Source: an uncultured Christensenellaceae bacterium
GTDB lineage: Bacteria > Bacillota > Clostridia > Christensenellales > Christensenellaceae
Reading direction: 5' to 3'
NCBI GenBank assembly: GCA_934373295.1
Contig: CAKROK010000003.1
Span: forward strand, 1-59,700
DNA: 59,700 nt
This document shows, piece after piece, positions 1 to 7,546 of this stretch. The notes under the pieces are model-generated. The model worked only from the letters and a program-made list of their open reading frames with translations, did no database searches and was not told the DNA's origin. Position 1 is the stretch's first letter. Every line of letters starts with the position of its first letter. The position numbers and the translations under genes are program-made.

Positions 1-217
1 GTATGTTTTTATACTGCAAGACTGATAATCATGTTTTTTGCATACTGTTTACAGTCGTATGCGCGGTTCTATCCGATAAAATCTACTTTAAACCGGTTTT
101 ATCCGCATTTCTTCCTTTTGTTTTATTCACAGTCGGCGGTACTTTTTTATCGCCCGCCGACCGGGATTTCAGCAGAAAAAGTCTTATGTTGGTTTTGTAA
201 AAAACTTCCTTATAGGG
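1..217. other. Left-edge stretch with no recognisable gene
   Basis: AT-rich sequence with two short overlapping open frames in different phases. Neither shows a family motif or a convincing ribosome binding site. An 8-bp perfect inverted repeat (arms 132-139 and 154-161, GTCGGCGG/CCGCCGAC) with a T-rich loop is visible. It could be a weak hairpin of an element lying outside the window. Confidence 0.4.
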
Positions 218-335
218 CTGTCAAAAAGGCTTGATTTTTCGTCATTTTTCAAGCAGTCCGCAGGAGGCTGTACATATTAGTACGCCGACAAGGGCTGTCG
301 CAGAAAAAGGGCGGAAGGGCGGGCCTTTTTGGCAG
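218..335 (-). repeat. Structured 3'-end repeat, family E, copy 1
   Basis: A 118-bp element lies directly after the stop codon of the minus-strand isomerase-like gene. The outer arms CTGTCAAAAAGGC (218-230) and GCCTTTTTGGCAG (323-335) pair with one wobble. The core shares near-identical segments with copies at 31956, 46066 and 47790: CTGCGACAGCCC, a GTAC-TAATAT-GTAC hairpin, and GCTTGAAAAATGACG. It reads in the same direction as the gene it follows. It could act as a terminator or as a 3'UTR RNA structure, or be a small mobile repeat. Confidence 0.75.
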
Positions 336-341
336 ACTATG

Positions 342-1766
342 TTATTTAGTAATGATTTCAACCGGTACGTCTAGTACCTTTGCCACCTTGAGGATGGTGT
401 TGATATGCCTGCCCGAAGCCGCCGCCATATGATGCGTGGGGCCTGCCTCACACCACTTGTTTAAGAAATCCACCGCACCGCAGGCGAATCTCGTTCTCTG
501 GTTGGTGTCGCCCGTGTGGAGAACGGGGCCGTCCTCTACGACGCCCTCAGCCACGACGAACTTGAAGTTGCCGTCGCCGTCCTGCGTGATGGCGAGAAGG
601 GTCGTATCGCCGATCGGCGGATAGTACTGCGTGAGATAGCCGCCGCCCGTCTTGCCGTGGAACACCTTTACGACCTTCATCGTGGGCTTCTTCTCGGAAT
701 AATCCGCGTCGCCCGAGCCGCTGTGGCCGATGATGACTATATCGTCGTTAAAGTCAACGGAGTAAAGCTCCATGAGCTGGCCGCAGCCCGCGATGACCTT
801 CAATATGCCCATTGCTAAAGCGGACTTGATGTCGCCCTCAACTGCACAGGCAGTGCCCTGCTTGATGAGCATGGAGAACGCGGGGATGAGCATGGAGTCG
901 AGCACACCCGCCTTGCCCTGAGCAAAGCCGTCGTAATGAGAGGCTATGAAGCCTATTCTCTCCTGCTCGCACATCTTCTCAAATCCGATGACGTACTTTG
1001 CAAGCTCTATCATCTCGGGATCGTCCGCGTTCGCGCCGCCCTCGATGTCATAGATGTCGATTATCTCCTGAGCCTTTGCCTTGATGGCCGCCTCGTCGGT
1101 GATATCGTCCGCTACTACCCACATCTTTTCCCAATCTATCATCTTTGTGAACGCGCCCAGTCTCCTGAAGAGGTTGGTCTCGTCGATGTAGAAGTCCATC
1201 ATGCCGGGATAGGGACGGCCGATCTGCGCGATATTCGTGTTCTTGAATCTGCTCCTTACCGCAGCAGCCTTACACCAATCGCCGATATCCGCCTTTAATC
1301 TCTCGTCGCCGCCCTCAAGCACGCCGGAGAGCACCGCGGATCTCTTACCGAATCTGTTTAAGCAGGCTACCATCTCACCGGGGCATCCGCAGGCGAAGCC
1401 CTCTCCCAGCCAGGACTTGACGTCTGCGTTTTCCAGGTCTAAGCATCTGACCTTCTGGACGTTGCATATCACAACGGGAACGTCTAAATCCTTAACTGCG
1501 GGGAGCATGTTCGAAGAGACGGAATAGGTGAGCGTCTGGCAGAATACGATGTCAACATCCTTTGCCTTAAAGAGCTCGCCCGCCTTTTCGGACGCTTCCT
1601 TTGAAGATATCATGCCTGCGTCGACAAGCTCGATATCCTCGGGGAAATTCTTTAAAAATGCGGCATACTGCGCTCTGAAATCATCCTCAACGCCCACAAA
1701 CTGCGGGAAATACGCCGCTAATGCGATTGAAAATACGCCTACTCTGGCTTTTGTATTTACTAACAT
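342..1766 (-). CDS. L-fucose/L-arabinose isomerase-family protein
   Basis: Encodes 474 aa resembling the N-terminal and central domains of the L-fucose/L-arabinose isomerase superfamily, cytoplasmic enzymes that interconvert aldoses and ketoses using a divalent metal. The protein has an isomerase-like opening (VGVFSIALAAYFPQF), a FCQTLTYS segment near residue 80, and a C-terminal part rich in His and Gly (IIGHSGSGDAD). I prefer the second Met at 1766 because GGAGGA (1771-1776) sits five bases upstream; the Met at 1778 overlaps that site. It is the last gene of the leftward operon that starts near 4489. Substrate is unknown: proteins of this family are often annotated without a proven sugar. 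Confidence 0.75.
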   Translation of the reverse strand: MLVNTKARVGVFSIALAAYFPQFVGVEDDFRAQYAAFLKNFPEDIELVDAGMISSKEASEKAGELFKAKDVDIVFCQTLTYSVSSNMLPAVKDLDVPVVICNVQKVRCLDLENADVKSWLGEGFACGCPGEMVACLNRFGKRSAVLSGVLEGGDERLKADIGDWCKAAAVRSRFKNTNIAQIGRPYPGMMDFYIDETNLFRRLGAFTKMIDWEKMWVVADDITDEAAIKAKAQEIIDIYDIEGGANADDPEMIELAKYVIGFEKMCEQERIGFIASHYDGFAQGKAGVLDSMLIPAFSMLIKQGTACAVEGDIKSALAMGILKVIAGCGQLMELYSVDFNDDIVIIGHSGSGDADYSEKKPTMKVVKVFHGKTGGGYLTQYYPPIGDTTLLAITQDGDGNFKFVVAEGVVEDGPVLHTGDTNQRTRFACGAVDFLNKWCEAGPTHHMAAASGRHINTILKVAKVLDVPVEIITK

Positions 1767-1852
1767 TTTTTCCTCCATATTTCTTTAAGCTGTTTTTTCT
1801 CATCTGATTTAAACTGCATCATCAGATATTCGATATAAAAGATTTCAACCTA

Positions 1853-1898
1853 TAATCAAGTTTCTATTATTCTTCTAATCAAGTTTCTATTATTCTTC
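1853..1898. repeat. Exact 23-bp tandem duplication over a stop codon
   Basis: TAATCAAGTTTCTATTATTC plus TTC occurs at 1853-1875 and again at 1876-1898 with no mismatch. The second copy includes the last codons and stop of the cyclase-family gene, the first lies just downstream. This looks like a recent slippage or repair duplication; the reading frame is not affected. Confidence 0.9.
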
Positions 1899-2528
1899 GA
1901 TAGCTATCGCCCTTATAGGCGAGCCGTCTCTCCCTCTTAATTTTAAGGGAAGCGCCACGAACGTGAACTCGTCCGCGGTTATCTCCTCCATATTGGAAAG
2001 ACCCTCGACTACTAAAGTATCGCCGCCGAGCAGCGTCTCATGCACTACTTTCCAGGCGCTGCCGTTAGGCGTGGGCATGTCCATTCCGATTATGCCGACC
2101 TTTTTTTCAACCAGCCAATTCGCAAGCTCGGTCGAAACATAGGGAAAATCGGAGAAGAAGTGAGCCTCGGGCCACTGCTTATCCCAACCCGTATGCAGCA
2201 GCACCGCCATGCCCGGCTTTATATTGGCCTCAAAGGGCTTTAAGTCCTCGGGCATTATGGCCTCCTTAGGCTGCTTATGCGTTAAATCGACCTTTATCGC
2301 ACGGACGATGACCCTTTCAAGCGCGATCTTATCGATCGTCTCGCCCTCATAGAAGAAGTGCTTGGGTGCGTCGATGTGCGTTCCCTGATGCGTAGACGTC
2401 GTGACCCTCGAGAGGTTATAGCCCAAATTATCCAGGTTGCAGTGCCATGAGATGGAGCACTTGGGGTCCATGGGCATGGTGGGCGCGCCGTCGTACATCT
2501 CCGTCGTCAAATCTATATACTTTGCCAT
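1890..2528 (-). CDS. Cyclase-family (kynurenine-formamidase-like) hydrolase
   Basis: Encodes 212 aa. Residues 45-60 hold the metal-binding signature HQGTHIDAPKHF (HxGTHxDxPxH), diagnostic of the putative cyclase/KynB fold (Pfam Cyclase, PF04199). Members are cytoplasmic Mn or Zn hydrolases acting on amides or other small substrates, including kynurenine formamidase and isatin hydrolase. The start at 2528 has AAGGAGA seven bases upstream. It lies between an SDR gene and the isomerase-like gene on the same strand, 80 and 123 bp away, so it is probably one step of the same catabolic route. No tryptophan-pathway gene is nearby, so a kynurenine role is not supported. Confidence 0.82.
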   Translation of the reverse strand: MAKYIDLTTEMYDGAPTMPMDPKCSISWHCNLDNLGYNLSRVTTSTHQGTHIDAPKHFFYEGETIDKIALERVIVRAIKVDLTHKQPKEAIMPEDLKPFEANIKPGMAVLLHTGWDKQWPEAHFFSDFPYVSTELANWLVEKKVGIIGMDMPTPNGSAWKVVHETLLGGDTLVVEGLSNMEEITADEFTFVALPLKLRGRDGSPIRAIAIEE

Positions 2529-2608
2529 ACTTGTCTCCTTACAGGGCTGAGGGGCAATTACTTTCGCCCCCGCCCCTTATAAAGCTGAAATTCCGATTAA
2601 AGTGAATA

Positions 2609-3403
2609 TCAGTTGCTGCCTGCGAAGTTGGAGTCCTTGCCGCGGCCTTCCGGTCCCATGGAGAGGTAACCGCCCGTCGCGTCGATGTTCGCGCCCGTTA
2701 TCGCGCTTGCGTCGTCAGAGAGCAGGAATGCGACGATGCCCGCCATCTCCTCGGGGGTCTGGAGTCTGCCATACATGTGGTAGTCCTTCCATGCCTGGGG
2801 AGTGCTTTCCCACGTTCCGTCGGGAGTAGCCTTTAAAACCTCGTCCGTCATTACCCATGAGGGAAGATATGCATTTATTCTAATCTCGGGAAGGTCGAGA
2901 GCCGCGCACTTAATTAGCTGAGAAACGGCGCCCTTAGCCACGTTGTATGTCCATCTGTCTATCTGAGCGATGTTTGCGGAAATGCTGGAGGTGCAGCAGA
3001 CTGCGCCCTTGCCGCGGCCGCGCTGTGCTACGAATTCGGCGATCATGTTAGCATAAGCTATCGGGCCTGCCTTAAAGGTGTGAATCCACTCTTCCTCAGT
3101 CGCGTCGATGCCCTTAGCCGTGAAGGGGAACGCATTGTTGCAGACGAAATCGAGCTGACCCCATTTTGCTATAGCATAAGCTACTAAATCGTGAGCGGTC
3201 TGTCTTAACTCCATGTCTCCCGCGAGGAACTCTACATCAGGAGAAATCTTGCGAAAATCTTCCAATGCAGCCATGCCGACCTTTTCATTCCTGCCATTGA
3301 ATACGACCTTTACGCCTTCTTCGAGAAGCCTTTCAACTATCGCTCTGCCTATTCCTCTGGATCCGCCGGTTACAACCGCGACCTTACCTTTTAATCCTCT
3401 CAT
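2609..3403 (-). CDS. SDR-family oxidoreductase (first of two)
   Basis: A 264-aa short-chain dehydrogenase/reductase. It shows the N-terminal NAD(P)-binding glycine motif TGGSRGIG near residue 13, a CNNAF segment equivalent to the NNAG motif near residue 90, a serine pair CCTSSISAN around 138-146, and the catalytic YNVAK pair near 152. The C-terminal ITGANIDATGG is typical of classical SDRs. It oxidises or reduces a hydroxyl or keto group of a small molecule in the cytoplasm. SD AAAGGAG lies nine bases before the start. It shares a leftward operon with a second, more distant SDR, suggesting two redox steps. Confidence 0.85.
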   Translation of the reverse strand: MRGLKGKVAVVTGGSRGIGRAIVERLLEEGVKVVFNGRNEKVGMAALEDFRKISPDVEFLAGDMELRQTAHDLVAYAIAKWGQLDFVCNNAFPFTAKGIDATEEEWIHTFKAGPIAYANMIAEFVAQRGRGKGAVCCTSSISANIAQIDRWTYNVAKGAVSQLIKCAALDLPEIRINAYLPSWVMTDEVLKATPDGTWESTPQAWKDYHMYGRLQTPEEMAGIVAFLLSDDASAITGANIDATGGYLSMGPEGRGKDSNFAGSN

Positions 3404-3476
3404 TTTTCCATTCTCCTTTTTAATAATTATTCTATTTCATCCTTTTAGCTCGTAAGATGAAAGTGTAAATTCTTTT

Positions 3477-4214
3477 TTAGCTCATCAATATGCCGCCGTT
3501 TACATCTATGCACGAGCCGGTGACATATCTCGAAAGATCGGACGCTACGAACAGCACCGCATCCGCGACCTCCTCGGGCGTGCCTATGCGCTTTAGCGGA
3601 ACGGTCTCGGGGTCATAGCCAAATGTCGTGGTCATCGCCGTGGCAATAAGGCCGGGAGCGACGCTGTTGACCGTGACGCTATACGGAGCCGCCTGCTTGG
3701 CGAGGGACTTCGTGAGGTTCAAAATACCCGCCTTGGAAACGGCATAGTCCACGCCTACGGTTATTCCGCCGGACTTGCCCGCCTGGGACGCCATGTTGAT
3801 AATTCTTCCGTACCTCTGCGCCTCCATCATTTTTAACGCCTCGCGCGAGAACAGGAATGCGGACCTCAAATTGACGTTCATCGTCCTATCCCACTGCTCA
3901 CAGGTTATCTCGTCTATGTGCTTCGTGTTGGAAATGCCCGCGCAGTTCAAAAGGACGTGGAGCGTATCGCAATTTTCCCTGAATACGTCGAAAACCCTCT
4001 TTATGTCCTCCTCTAACGTCACGTTCGCCTTTACCGCGCCTATCTTTGCGCCTGTCTGCTGAGATATCTCCTGCGCGACCTTTTCGGCGGCTTCAAGGTT
4101 GATATCGACTATGAGCACGTAGTTTGCGCCTTCCTCGGCAAACCTCTTAACACAGGCCGCTCCGATGCCGGAAGCTCCGCCCGTTACGATCAGATTTTTT
4201 CCTTTTAAAAGCAT
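3477..4214 (-). CDS. SDR-family oxidoreductase (second, FabG-like)
   Basis: A 245-aa classical SDR and the first gene of the leftward operon. Motifs are TGGASGIG (about 12-19), NCAGI (about 89), NMASQ (about 140) and the catalytic YAVSK (about 156-160), followed by SVAPGLI and a C-terminal VTGSCIDVNGG. It resembles 3-oxoacyl-ACP reductase and sugar or polyol dehydrogenases; the catabolic context argues against a fatty-acid role. SD GGGAGG precedes the ATG at 4214. A 7-bp inverted repeat with one central base (GGAGAAA/TTTCTCC, 4231-4245) overlaps the leader immediately upstream of this SD and could affect translation. Confidence 0.86.
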   Translation of the reverse strand: MLLKGKNLIVTGGASGIGAACVKRFAEEGANYVLIVDINLEAAEKVAQEISQQTGAKIGAVKANVTLEEDIKRVFDVFRENCDTLHVLLNCAGISNTKHIDEITCEQWDRTMNVNLRSAFLFSREALKMMEAQRYGRIINMASQAGKSGGITVGVDYAVSKAGILNLTKSLAKQAAPYSVTVNSVAPGLIATAMTTTFGYDPETVPLKRIGTPEEVADAVLFVASDLSRYVTGSCIDVNGGILMS

Positions 4215-4307
4215 AGTGTATTGTCCTCCCGGAGAAAATTTCTCCTTGCATGTTATTGTTATGTTCGGTTTAGTTTTTCCGACATTTTATTAGATTTCGC
4301 AGTTACC

Positions 4308-4418
4308 CTATTTTGAATGTCCGTTTACAGCTCGTCCCTTTGACTTTTCGGCTGCCGCAATTTCTTCTTTTTCCCTGGTCGTCACCATCATGCTCACCCT
4401 CGATGGGTTTTCGCGCAT
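4308..4418 (-). CDS. Possible 36-aa leader ORF
   Basis: ATG at 4418 opens a 36-codon frame (starting MRENPSRVSMMVTTREKEEI) that ends at TAG 4308-4310 inside the operon leader. The RVSMMVTTREKEEI segment faintly resembles the first strand and helix of ribbon-helix-helix DNA-binding proteins, but the domain would be incomplete. No good SD precedes it. It may be a leader peptide, a decayed regulator, or chance. Confidence 0.2.
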   Translation of the reverse strand: MRENPSRVSMMVTTREKEEIAAAEKSKGRAVNGHSK

Positions 4419-4467
4419 GTCTTTTTCTTAGAAATTTGTTGCCTATATGCGTTTGCGGTAACCGTTA

Positions 4468-4479
4468 ACTGTTAACAGT
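4468..4479. promoter_or_regulatory. Perfect 12-bp palindrome, likely operator
   Basis: ACTGTTAACAGT is a perfect palindrome lying just downstream of the predicted start of the leftward transcript, where bound protein would block elongation. Related half-site pairs occur at 4776-4787 (ACAGTAAACTGT) and 5081-5090 (ACTGTTTACA), the latter just ahead of the gntR promoter. It is a candidate binding site for the GntR protein encoded alongside. Confidence 0.5.
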
Positions 4480-4495
4480 AATCAGGTTTAGTTTG

Positions 4496-4524
4496 ATTAT
4501 AAGACATCTTTTTATAATATGCAA
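4496..4524 (-). promoter_or_regulatory. Sigma-A promoter of the SDR/isomerase operon
   Basis: On the minus strand TTGCAT (4519-4524) and TATAAT (4496-4501) are separated by exactly 17 bases. It faces the four catabolic genes. Confidence 0.65.
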
Positions 4525-5104
4525 GCATTTTTTGTCGAAAATTTTTGTTTGTTTTTTCACATACTTTAATTGAACATTAAACTAAGTAAAAAACAGTCAA
4601 GTGAACGTTACTCTATTGCTTTTTTATGCATGTTCTTTTTTACTTAAATTGATTATCCCTTTGTCAAGCTGTTTTCTCCCCCTTTATCGCCGATCGTCCC
4701 TTTTTTATATGACCTGCGTTATTTTATCTAAATTGTTTTTGGCCGAATCTCTTATACCATAAGTGCTAATTACTTACAGTAAACTGTTGTTTTTCTACTT
4801 ATATAATATCACAAGGTCAACAATGTGTGCAATAATGTAAAAATAATTCATGTCAATTTAGTTGGATTATTATTTCACAATCCTCTTTTATCGATTTATA
4901 ATTACGTAAATGTATTCGCTATTTTTATGTCAATTCTATATTTATCTCAATTTTAGCTTAATCATTATTCTTGTTCCTTTTTTATGCAATTTCTTTCAGC
5001 CCGTATTTTTATCTACCCCGCTTTTACCGCATTAACTCGGCAATTCTCTTCTTTTTTTCATTTACTTAAATCGACCAAAAACTGTTTACAATCAGCCGTA
5101 TTTC
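4525..5104. other. Divergent intergenic region with repeated TTTACTTA boxes
   Basis: A very AT-rich region of about 580 bp between the operon promoter and the gntR promoter, with no gene seen. TTTACTTAAATTGA (4639-4652) and TTTACTTAAATCGA (5061-5074) are direct repeats, and TTAAACTAAGTAAA (4577-4590) carries the same TTTACTTA core inverted. ACAGTAAACTGT at 4776-4787 is a second ACTGT-type inverted repeat. The boxes could bind a regulator or nucleoid protein. Confidence 0.4.
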
Positions 5105-5133
5105 TTGACAAAAGGCTTTTCCTATTATATAAT
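5105..5133 (+). promoter_or_regulatory. Consensus sigma-A promoter of the gntR gene
   Basis: TTGACA (5105-5110) and TATAAT (5128-5133) are both perfect and 17 bases apart, about 57 bases before the ATG at 5191. The ACTGT half-site at 5081 lies upstream, fitting autoregulation. Confidence 0.85.
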
Positions 5134-5190
5134 TGATTTTGTGAAATAATAAACTAGCAGTTGTCTATTGCTTATAGCTCCGGAGGGAAA

Positions 5191-5913
5191 ATGTCTAAAA
5201 TAGTCAAAGTTGATCTATATTGCAAAATAGCGGATATTCTGCGCCAAGAGATACTTGAAAACGTCATTCCCGAAGGTACTCATTTAAACGAATCCGCTTT
5301 AGCCGAACGTTTTGGCGTAAGCCGCGGCCCCGTCAGAGAGGCTCTCCGCTGCCTTGAAAGAGAGGGCTTCGCCACGACGCAATCGAGCGGGCGCACCATT
5401 TCTAACAGCTTCTCCTCGGATGACATTCAATACTACTACAACATGCGCACGTATATTGAAACTGAGTCCATTAAGAAAATTTTGAATGAATCGGAGACTC
5501 CTGATTATGCCGATTGGATAAAGCACCTTGAGGACATTTTAGCTCAATCAAAGATATACCTCGACCGCAACGACGAAAACCGCTTTGTGCAGTTGGACAG
5601 CGAGTTCCACCTCGCGATATTGACGCGCGCGAACATAAAAATCCACCTCATCATGTGGGAGATGCTCAACAACATCACGCTGAGCATAATGGATATAAAC
5701 CGCAAGCACATTTTGGATAAGCAGCTGCATAATTTGAACCTGACCTATGCCTTCCACGACAGCATTCTGCACGGTTTGCGCAACCGCGATTTGAACTACA
5801 CTTTGGAAAACCTCCAAACGCACCTTAAAAAGGGCGTCACGGTCTATACGGAGATAATCGACAACGTCAATAATATAAACACGCTGGATTCCGGCTTGAC
5901 GGAGACATTTTAA
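5191..5913 (+). CDS. GntR-family (FadR/FCD-type) transcriptional regulator
   Basis: Encodes 240 aa. Residues about 5-70 form a GntR winged helix-turn-helix (LNESALAERFGVSRGPVREALRCL recognisable in two parts), followed by an all-helical FCD ligand-binding domain with acidic and His residues (DSEFHLAIL, AFHDSILHGL) that normally hold a metal and a small organic acid. I start at ATG 5191 because GGAGGG (5182-5187) is correctly placed; an upstream TTG at 5161 has none. It is divergent from the SDR/cyclase/isomerase operon and is the obvious local regulator. FCD regulators often sense carboxylates or sugar acids, which hints at the pathway's substrate class. Confidence 0.9.
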   Translation: MSKIVKVDLYCKIADILRQEILENVIPEGTHLNESALAERFGVSRGPVREALRCLEREGFATTQSSGRTISNSFSSDDIQYYYNMRTYIETESIKKILNESETPDYADWIKHLEDILAQSKIYLDRNDENRFVQLDSEFHLAILTRANIKIHLIMWEMLNNITLSIMDINRKHILDKQLHNLNLTYAFHDSILHGLRNRDLNYTLENLQTHLKKGVTVYTEIIDNVNNINTLDSGLTETF

Positions 5914-5943
5914 AAGGGAAGACCATTTCGATCTTCCCTTTTA
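5911..5943. terminator. Bidirectional intrinsic terminator
   Basis: TAAAAGGGAAGA (5911-5922) pairs perfectly with TCTTCCCTTTTA (5932-5943). The A and T runs on each side let it work for the gntR transcript from the left and the heat-shock operon transcript from the right. It overlaps the gntR stop codon. Confidence 0.85.
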
Positions 5944-5945
5944 GC

Positions 5946-6302
5946 TTATATTTTTTTATTTATCTTTTCTGTAATCTGCTCATTTCGCCTTTTTAGCGCC
6001 GCGATATTGAGCACGATCTGCGCTACTATCATGAGTGCGCCAATCGCTATTAACACGACTAATACATACAGCCATTTCGGTATAAACTCGACATGCGTCA
6101 CCGCCCTCATCGTTAACACGAGCACAGCGAGAAAGAATATCCTTATGCAAAAGCGCACCAATCTATTCGGCTTCAGCTCGACCGCGAACCTCGCGCCGCA
6201 GCTTTTGCACTTTTGCATATCCCCTATCCGCTTTAAGCTCACCTTATTCTGAGCGGCGCAATCCGGACAAACGACTGTCAGTCCGCTTTCCCTTTTCCCC
6301 AT
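5946..6302 (-). CDS. Small zinc-ribbon membrane protein
   Basis: A 118-aa protein of unknown function. The N-terminus carries two CxxC pairs (CPDC near residue 12, CKSC near residue 32), a zinc-ribbon of the type that binds one Zn ion. Two hydrophobic segments follow (about residues 50-66 and 76-103), so the protein is probably anchored in the membrane with a cytoplasmic ribbon, ending in a basic tail. It follows dnaJ by 49 bp on the same strand and ends at the bidirectional terminator, so it is probably the last gene of the heat-shock operon. A parS-like site sits between it and dnaJ. Confidence 0.75.
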   Translation of the reverse strand: MGKRESGLTVVCPDCAAQNKVSLKRIGDMQKCKSCGARFAVELKPNRLVRFCIRIFFLAVLVLTMRAVTHVEFIPKWLYVLVVLIAIGALMIVAQIVLNIAALKRRNEQITEKINKKI

Positions 6303-6332
6303 TATTTTACCTCATAAAACTTAAACTAATTG

Positions 6333-6348
6333 TGTTTCACATGAAACA
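6333..6348. promoter_or_regulatory. parS-like site 1
   Basis: TGTTTCACATGAAACA matches the ParB/Spo0J target TGTTTCACGTGAAACA at 15 of 16 positions; the difference is the central G to A. It lies in the 49-bp gap between dnaJ and the zinc-ribbon gene. Confidence 0.8.
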
Positions 6349-6351
6349 TCG

Positions 6352-7458
6352 TTAAATTTTCAGCTTTTTCTTAATTTGCTCCTTGAGCGAATTTTCCTTT
6401 TTTCCGGCTTCTATTCCCTCAAGCTCAGCTATGAGCTCCTTTTGCCGCTCGGTCAGGCGCTTGGGCGTCTCGACCTTGACAGTAATGTATAGGTCGCCAA
6501 AGTTCTCTCCGCGCACGTTCTTAAAGCCCTTTTTGGGTACTCTGAATGTAGTGCCCGTCTGCGTGCCTGCGGGGATATTCACCTTTATCTGTTCGCCAAA
6601 GCGATCGACGAGAATCTCTCCGCCTAACGCGACCCTGCCAAAGCTGATGGGCTGCTCAACGCGCAGGTTGAGTCCGTCTCTTCTGAACTTCTTATCGGGA
6701 CGAACCTGAACGTATACCTGAACATCTCCGGACGGCCCGCCGTTTACGCCGGAAGAGCCTTCTCCGCGCAGAGTGATTATCATTCCGTCGTCAATGCCCT
6801 GCGGAATATTCACGCTCATCATCTTCTGCTTTTGAACTCTGCCCTTGCCGCCGCACTTCTCACAGGGCGTCTCTATGACGCTGCCCGTTCCCTGACAGTT
6901 GGGACAAGTGACCTGTTGATTGATAGTGCCGAATAAGGTGTGACTCTGCTGATTTATGACGCCCGTGCCCTGGCAGCGATTGCACCGTACCTTCTTGGTG
7001 CCCGGCTTTGCGCCGCTTCCGTTACAGCAGTCGCAGGTCTCGCGACGTCTTATGGTGATATCCTTCTTTACGCCAAAGAAAGCCTCTTCAAAGCTGATGC
7101 GCACGGTCGCCTCGACATCCGCGCCGCGCTTAGGCCCGTTGGGGTTGCTCCTTCTCGACGCTCCTCCGCCCATGAACATATCGAAAATATCGCCGAAACC
7201 GCCAAAGTCGCTGGAATATCCACCCGCGCCTGCGCCGCCGTTGAATGCTGCGTCGCCAAATTGATCGTACTGCGCGCGCTTATTCTCATCGCTCAATATC
7301 TCATAGGCTTCGTTTACGTCCTTGAACTTCTGCTCCGCTCCCGGCTCCTTATTGAGATCAGGGTGGTATTTTTTAGCGAGACTTCTGTAAGCCTTCTTTA
7401 TCTCCTCGGCGCTGGCGTTTTTATCCACGCCTAATGTGCCGTAATAATCCTTTGCCAT
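6352..7458 (-). CDS. dnaJ: Chaperone DnaJ (Hsp40)
   Basis: A 368-aa co-chaperone that delivers unfolded clients to DnaK and stimulates its ATPase. The domains in order are: J domain (1-70) with the HPD tripeptide in KKYHPDLNK; a Gly/Phe-rich linker with a GGGASRRS stretch; four zinc-binding repeats (CDCCNGSG, CNRCQGTG, CPNCQGTG, CEKCGGKG); then C-terminal substrate-binding domains. Length is typical. It is the fourth gene of the hrcA-grpE-dnaK-dnaJ operon, 88 bp after dnaK, with a hairpin in that gap that may lower its expression relative to dnaK. Confidence 0.97.
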   Translation of the reverse strand: MAKDYYGTLGVDKNASAEEIKKAYRSLAKKYHPDLNKEPGAEQKFKDVNEAYEILSDENKRAQYDQFGDAAFNGGAGAGGYSSDFGGFGDIFDMFMGGGASRRSNPNGPKRGADVEATVRISFEEAFFGVKKDITIRRRETCDCCNGSGAKPGTKKVRCNRCQGTGVINQQSHTLFGTINQQVTCPNCQGTGSVIETPCEKCGGKGRVQKQKMMSVNIPQGIDDGMIITLRGEGSSGVNGGPSGDVQVYVQVRPDKKFRRDGLNLRVEQPISFGRVALGGEILVDRFGEQIKVNIPAGTQTGTTFRVPKKGFKNVRGENFGDLYITVKVETPKRLTERQKELIAELEGIEAGKKENSLKEQIKKKLKI

Positions 7459-7492
7459 CAGTTCCCTTTTATCCTTCCAAAATCACGAAAAC

Positions 7493-7525
7493 CGCCCGAA
7501 TGTTCTTTTTGGGGACATTCAGGCG
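7493..7525 (-). terminator. Intercistronic hairpin between dnaK and dnaJ
   Basis: An 11-bp stem with one G-T wobble (CGCCTGAATGT against ACATTCGGGCG on the minus strand) is followed by only a short T tract (GTTTTCG). It is best read as a partial terminator or mRNA-processing hairpin within the operon. Confidence 0.55.
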
Positions 7526-7546
7526 AATTTCAATACTTTTTACAGC

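Larger units (their letters stand above)
4215..4489 (-). other. Long 5' leader of the SDR operon
   Basis: The best leftward promoter ends at 4496, giving an untranslated leader of about 270 bases before the first SDR gene. It contains the operator-like palindrome at 4468-4479, a short open frame at 4308-4418, and the GGAGAAA/TTTCTCC inverted repeat next to the ribosome binding site. No riboswitch class is recognised from the sequence. Confidence 0.4.

Noticed and set aside
3..234. Two short open frames at the left edge
   Set aside because: They overlap in different frames, lack a ribosome binding site and show no family motif.
4215..4489. Known riboswitch in the operon leader
   Set aside because: No recognised aptamer core or terminator/antiterminator pair was found by eye.
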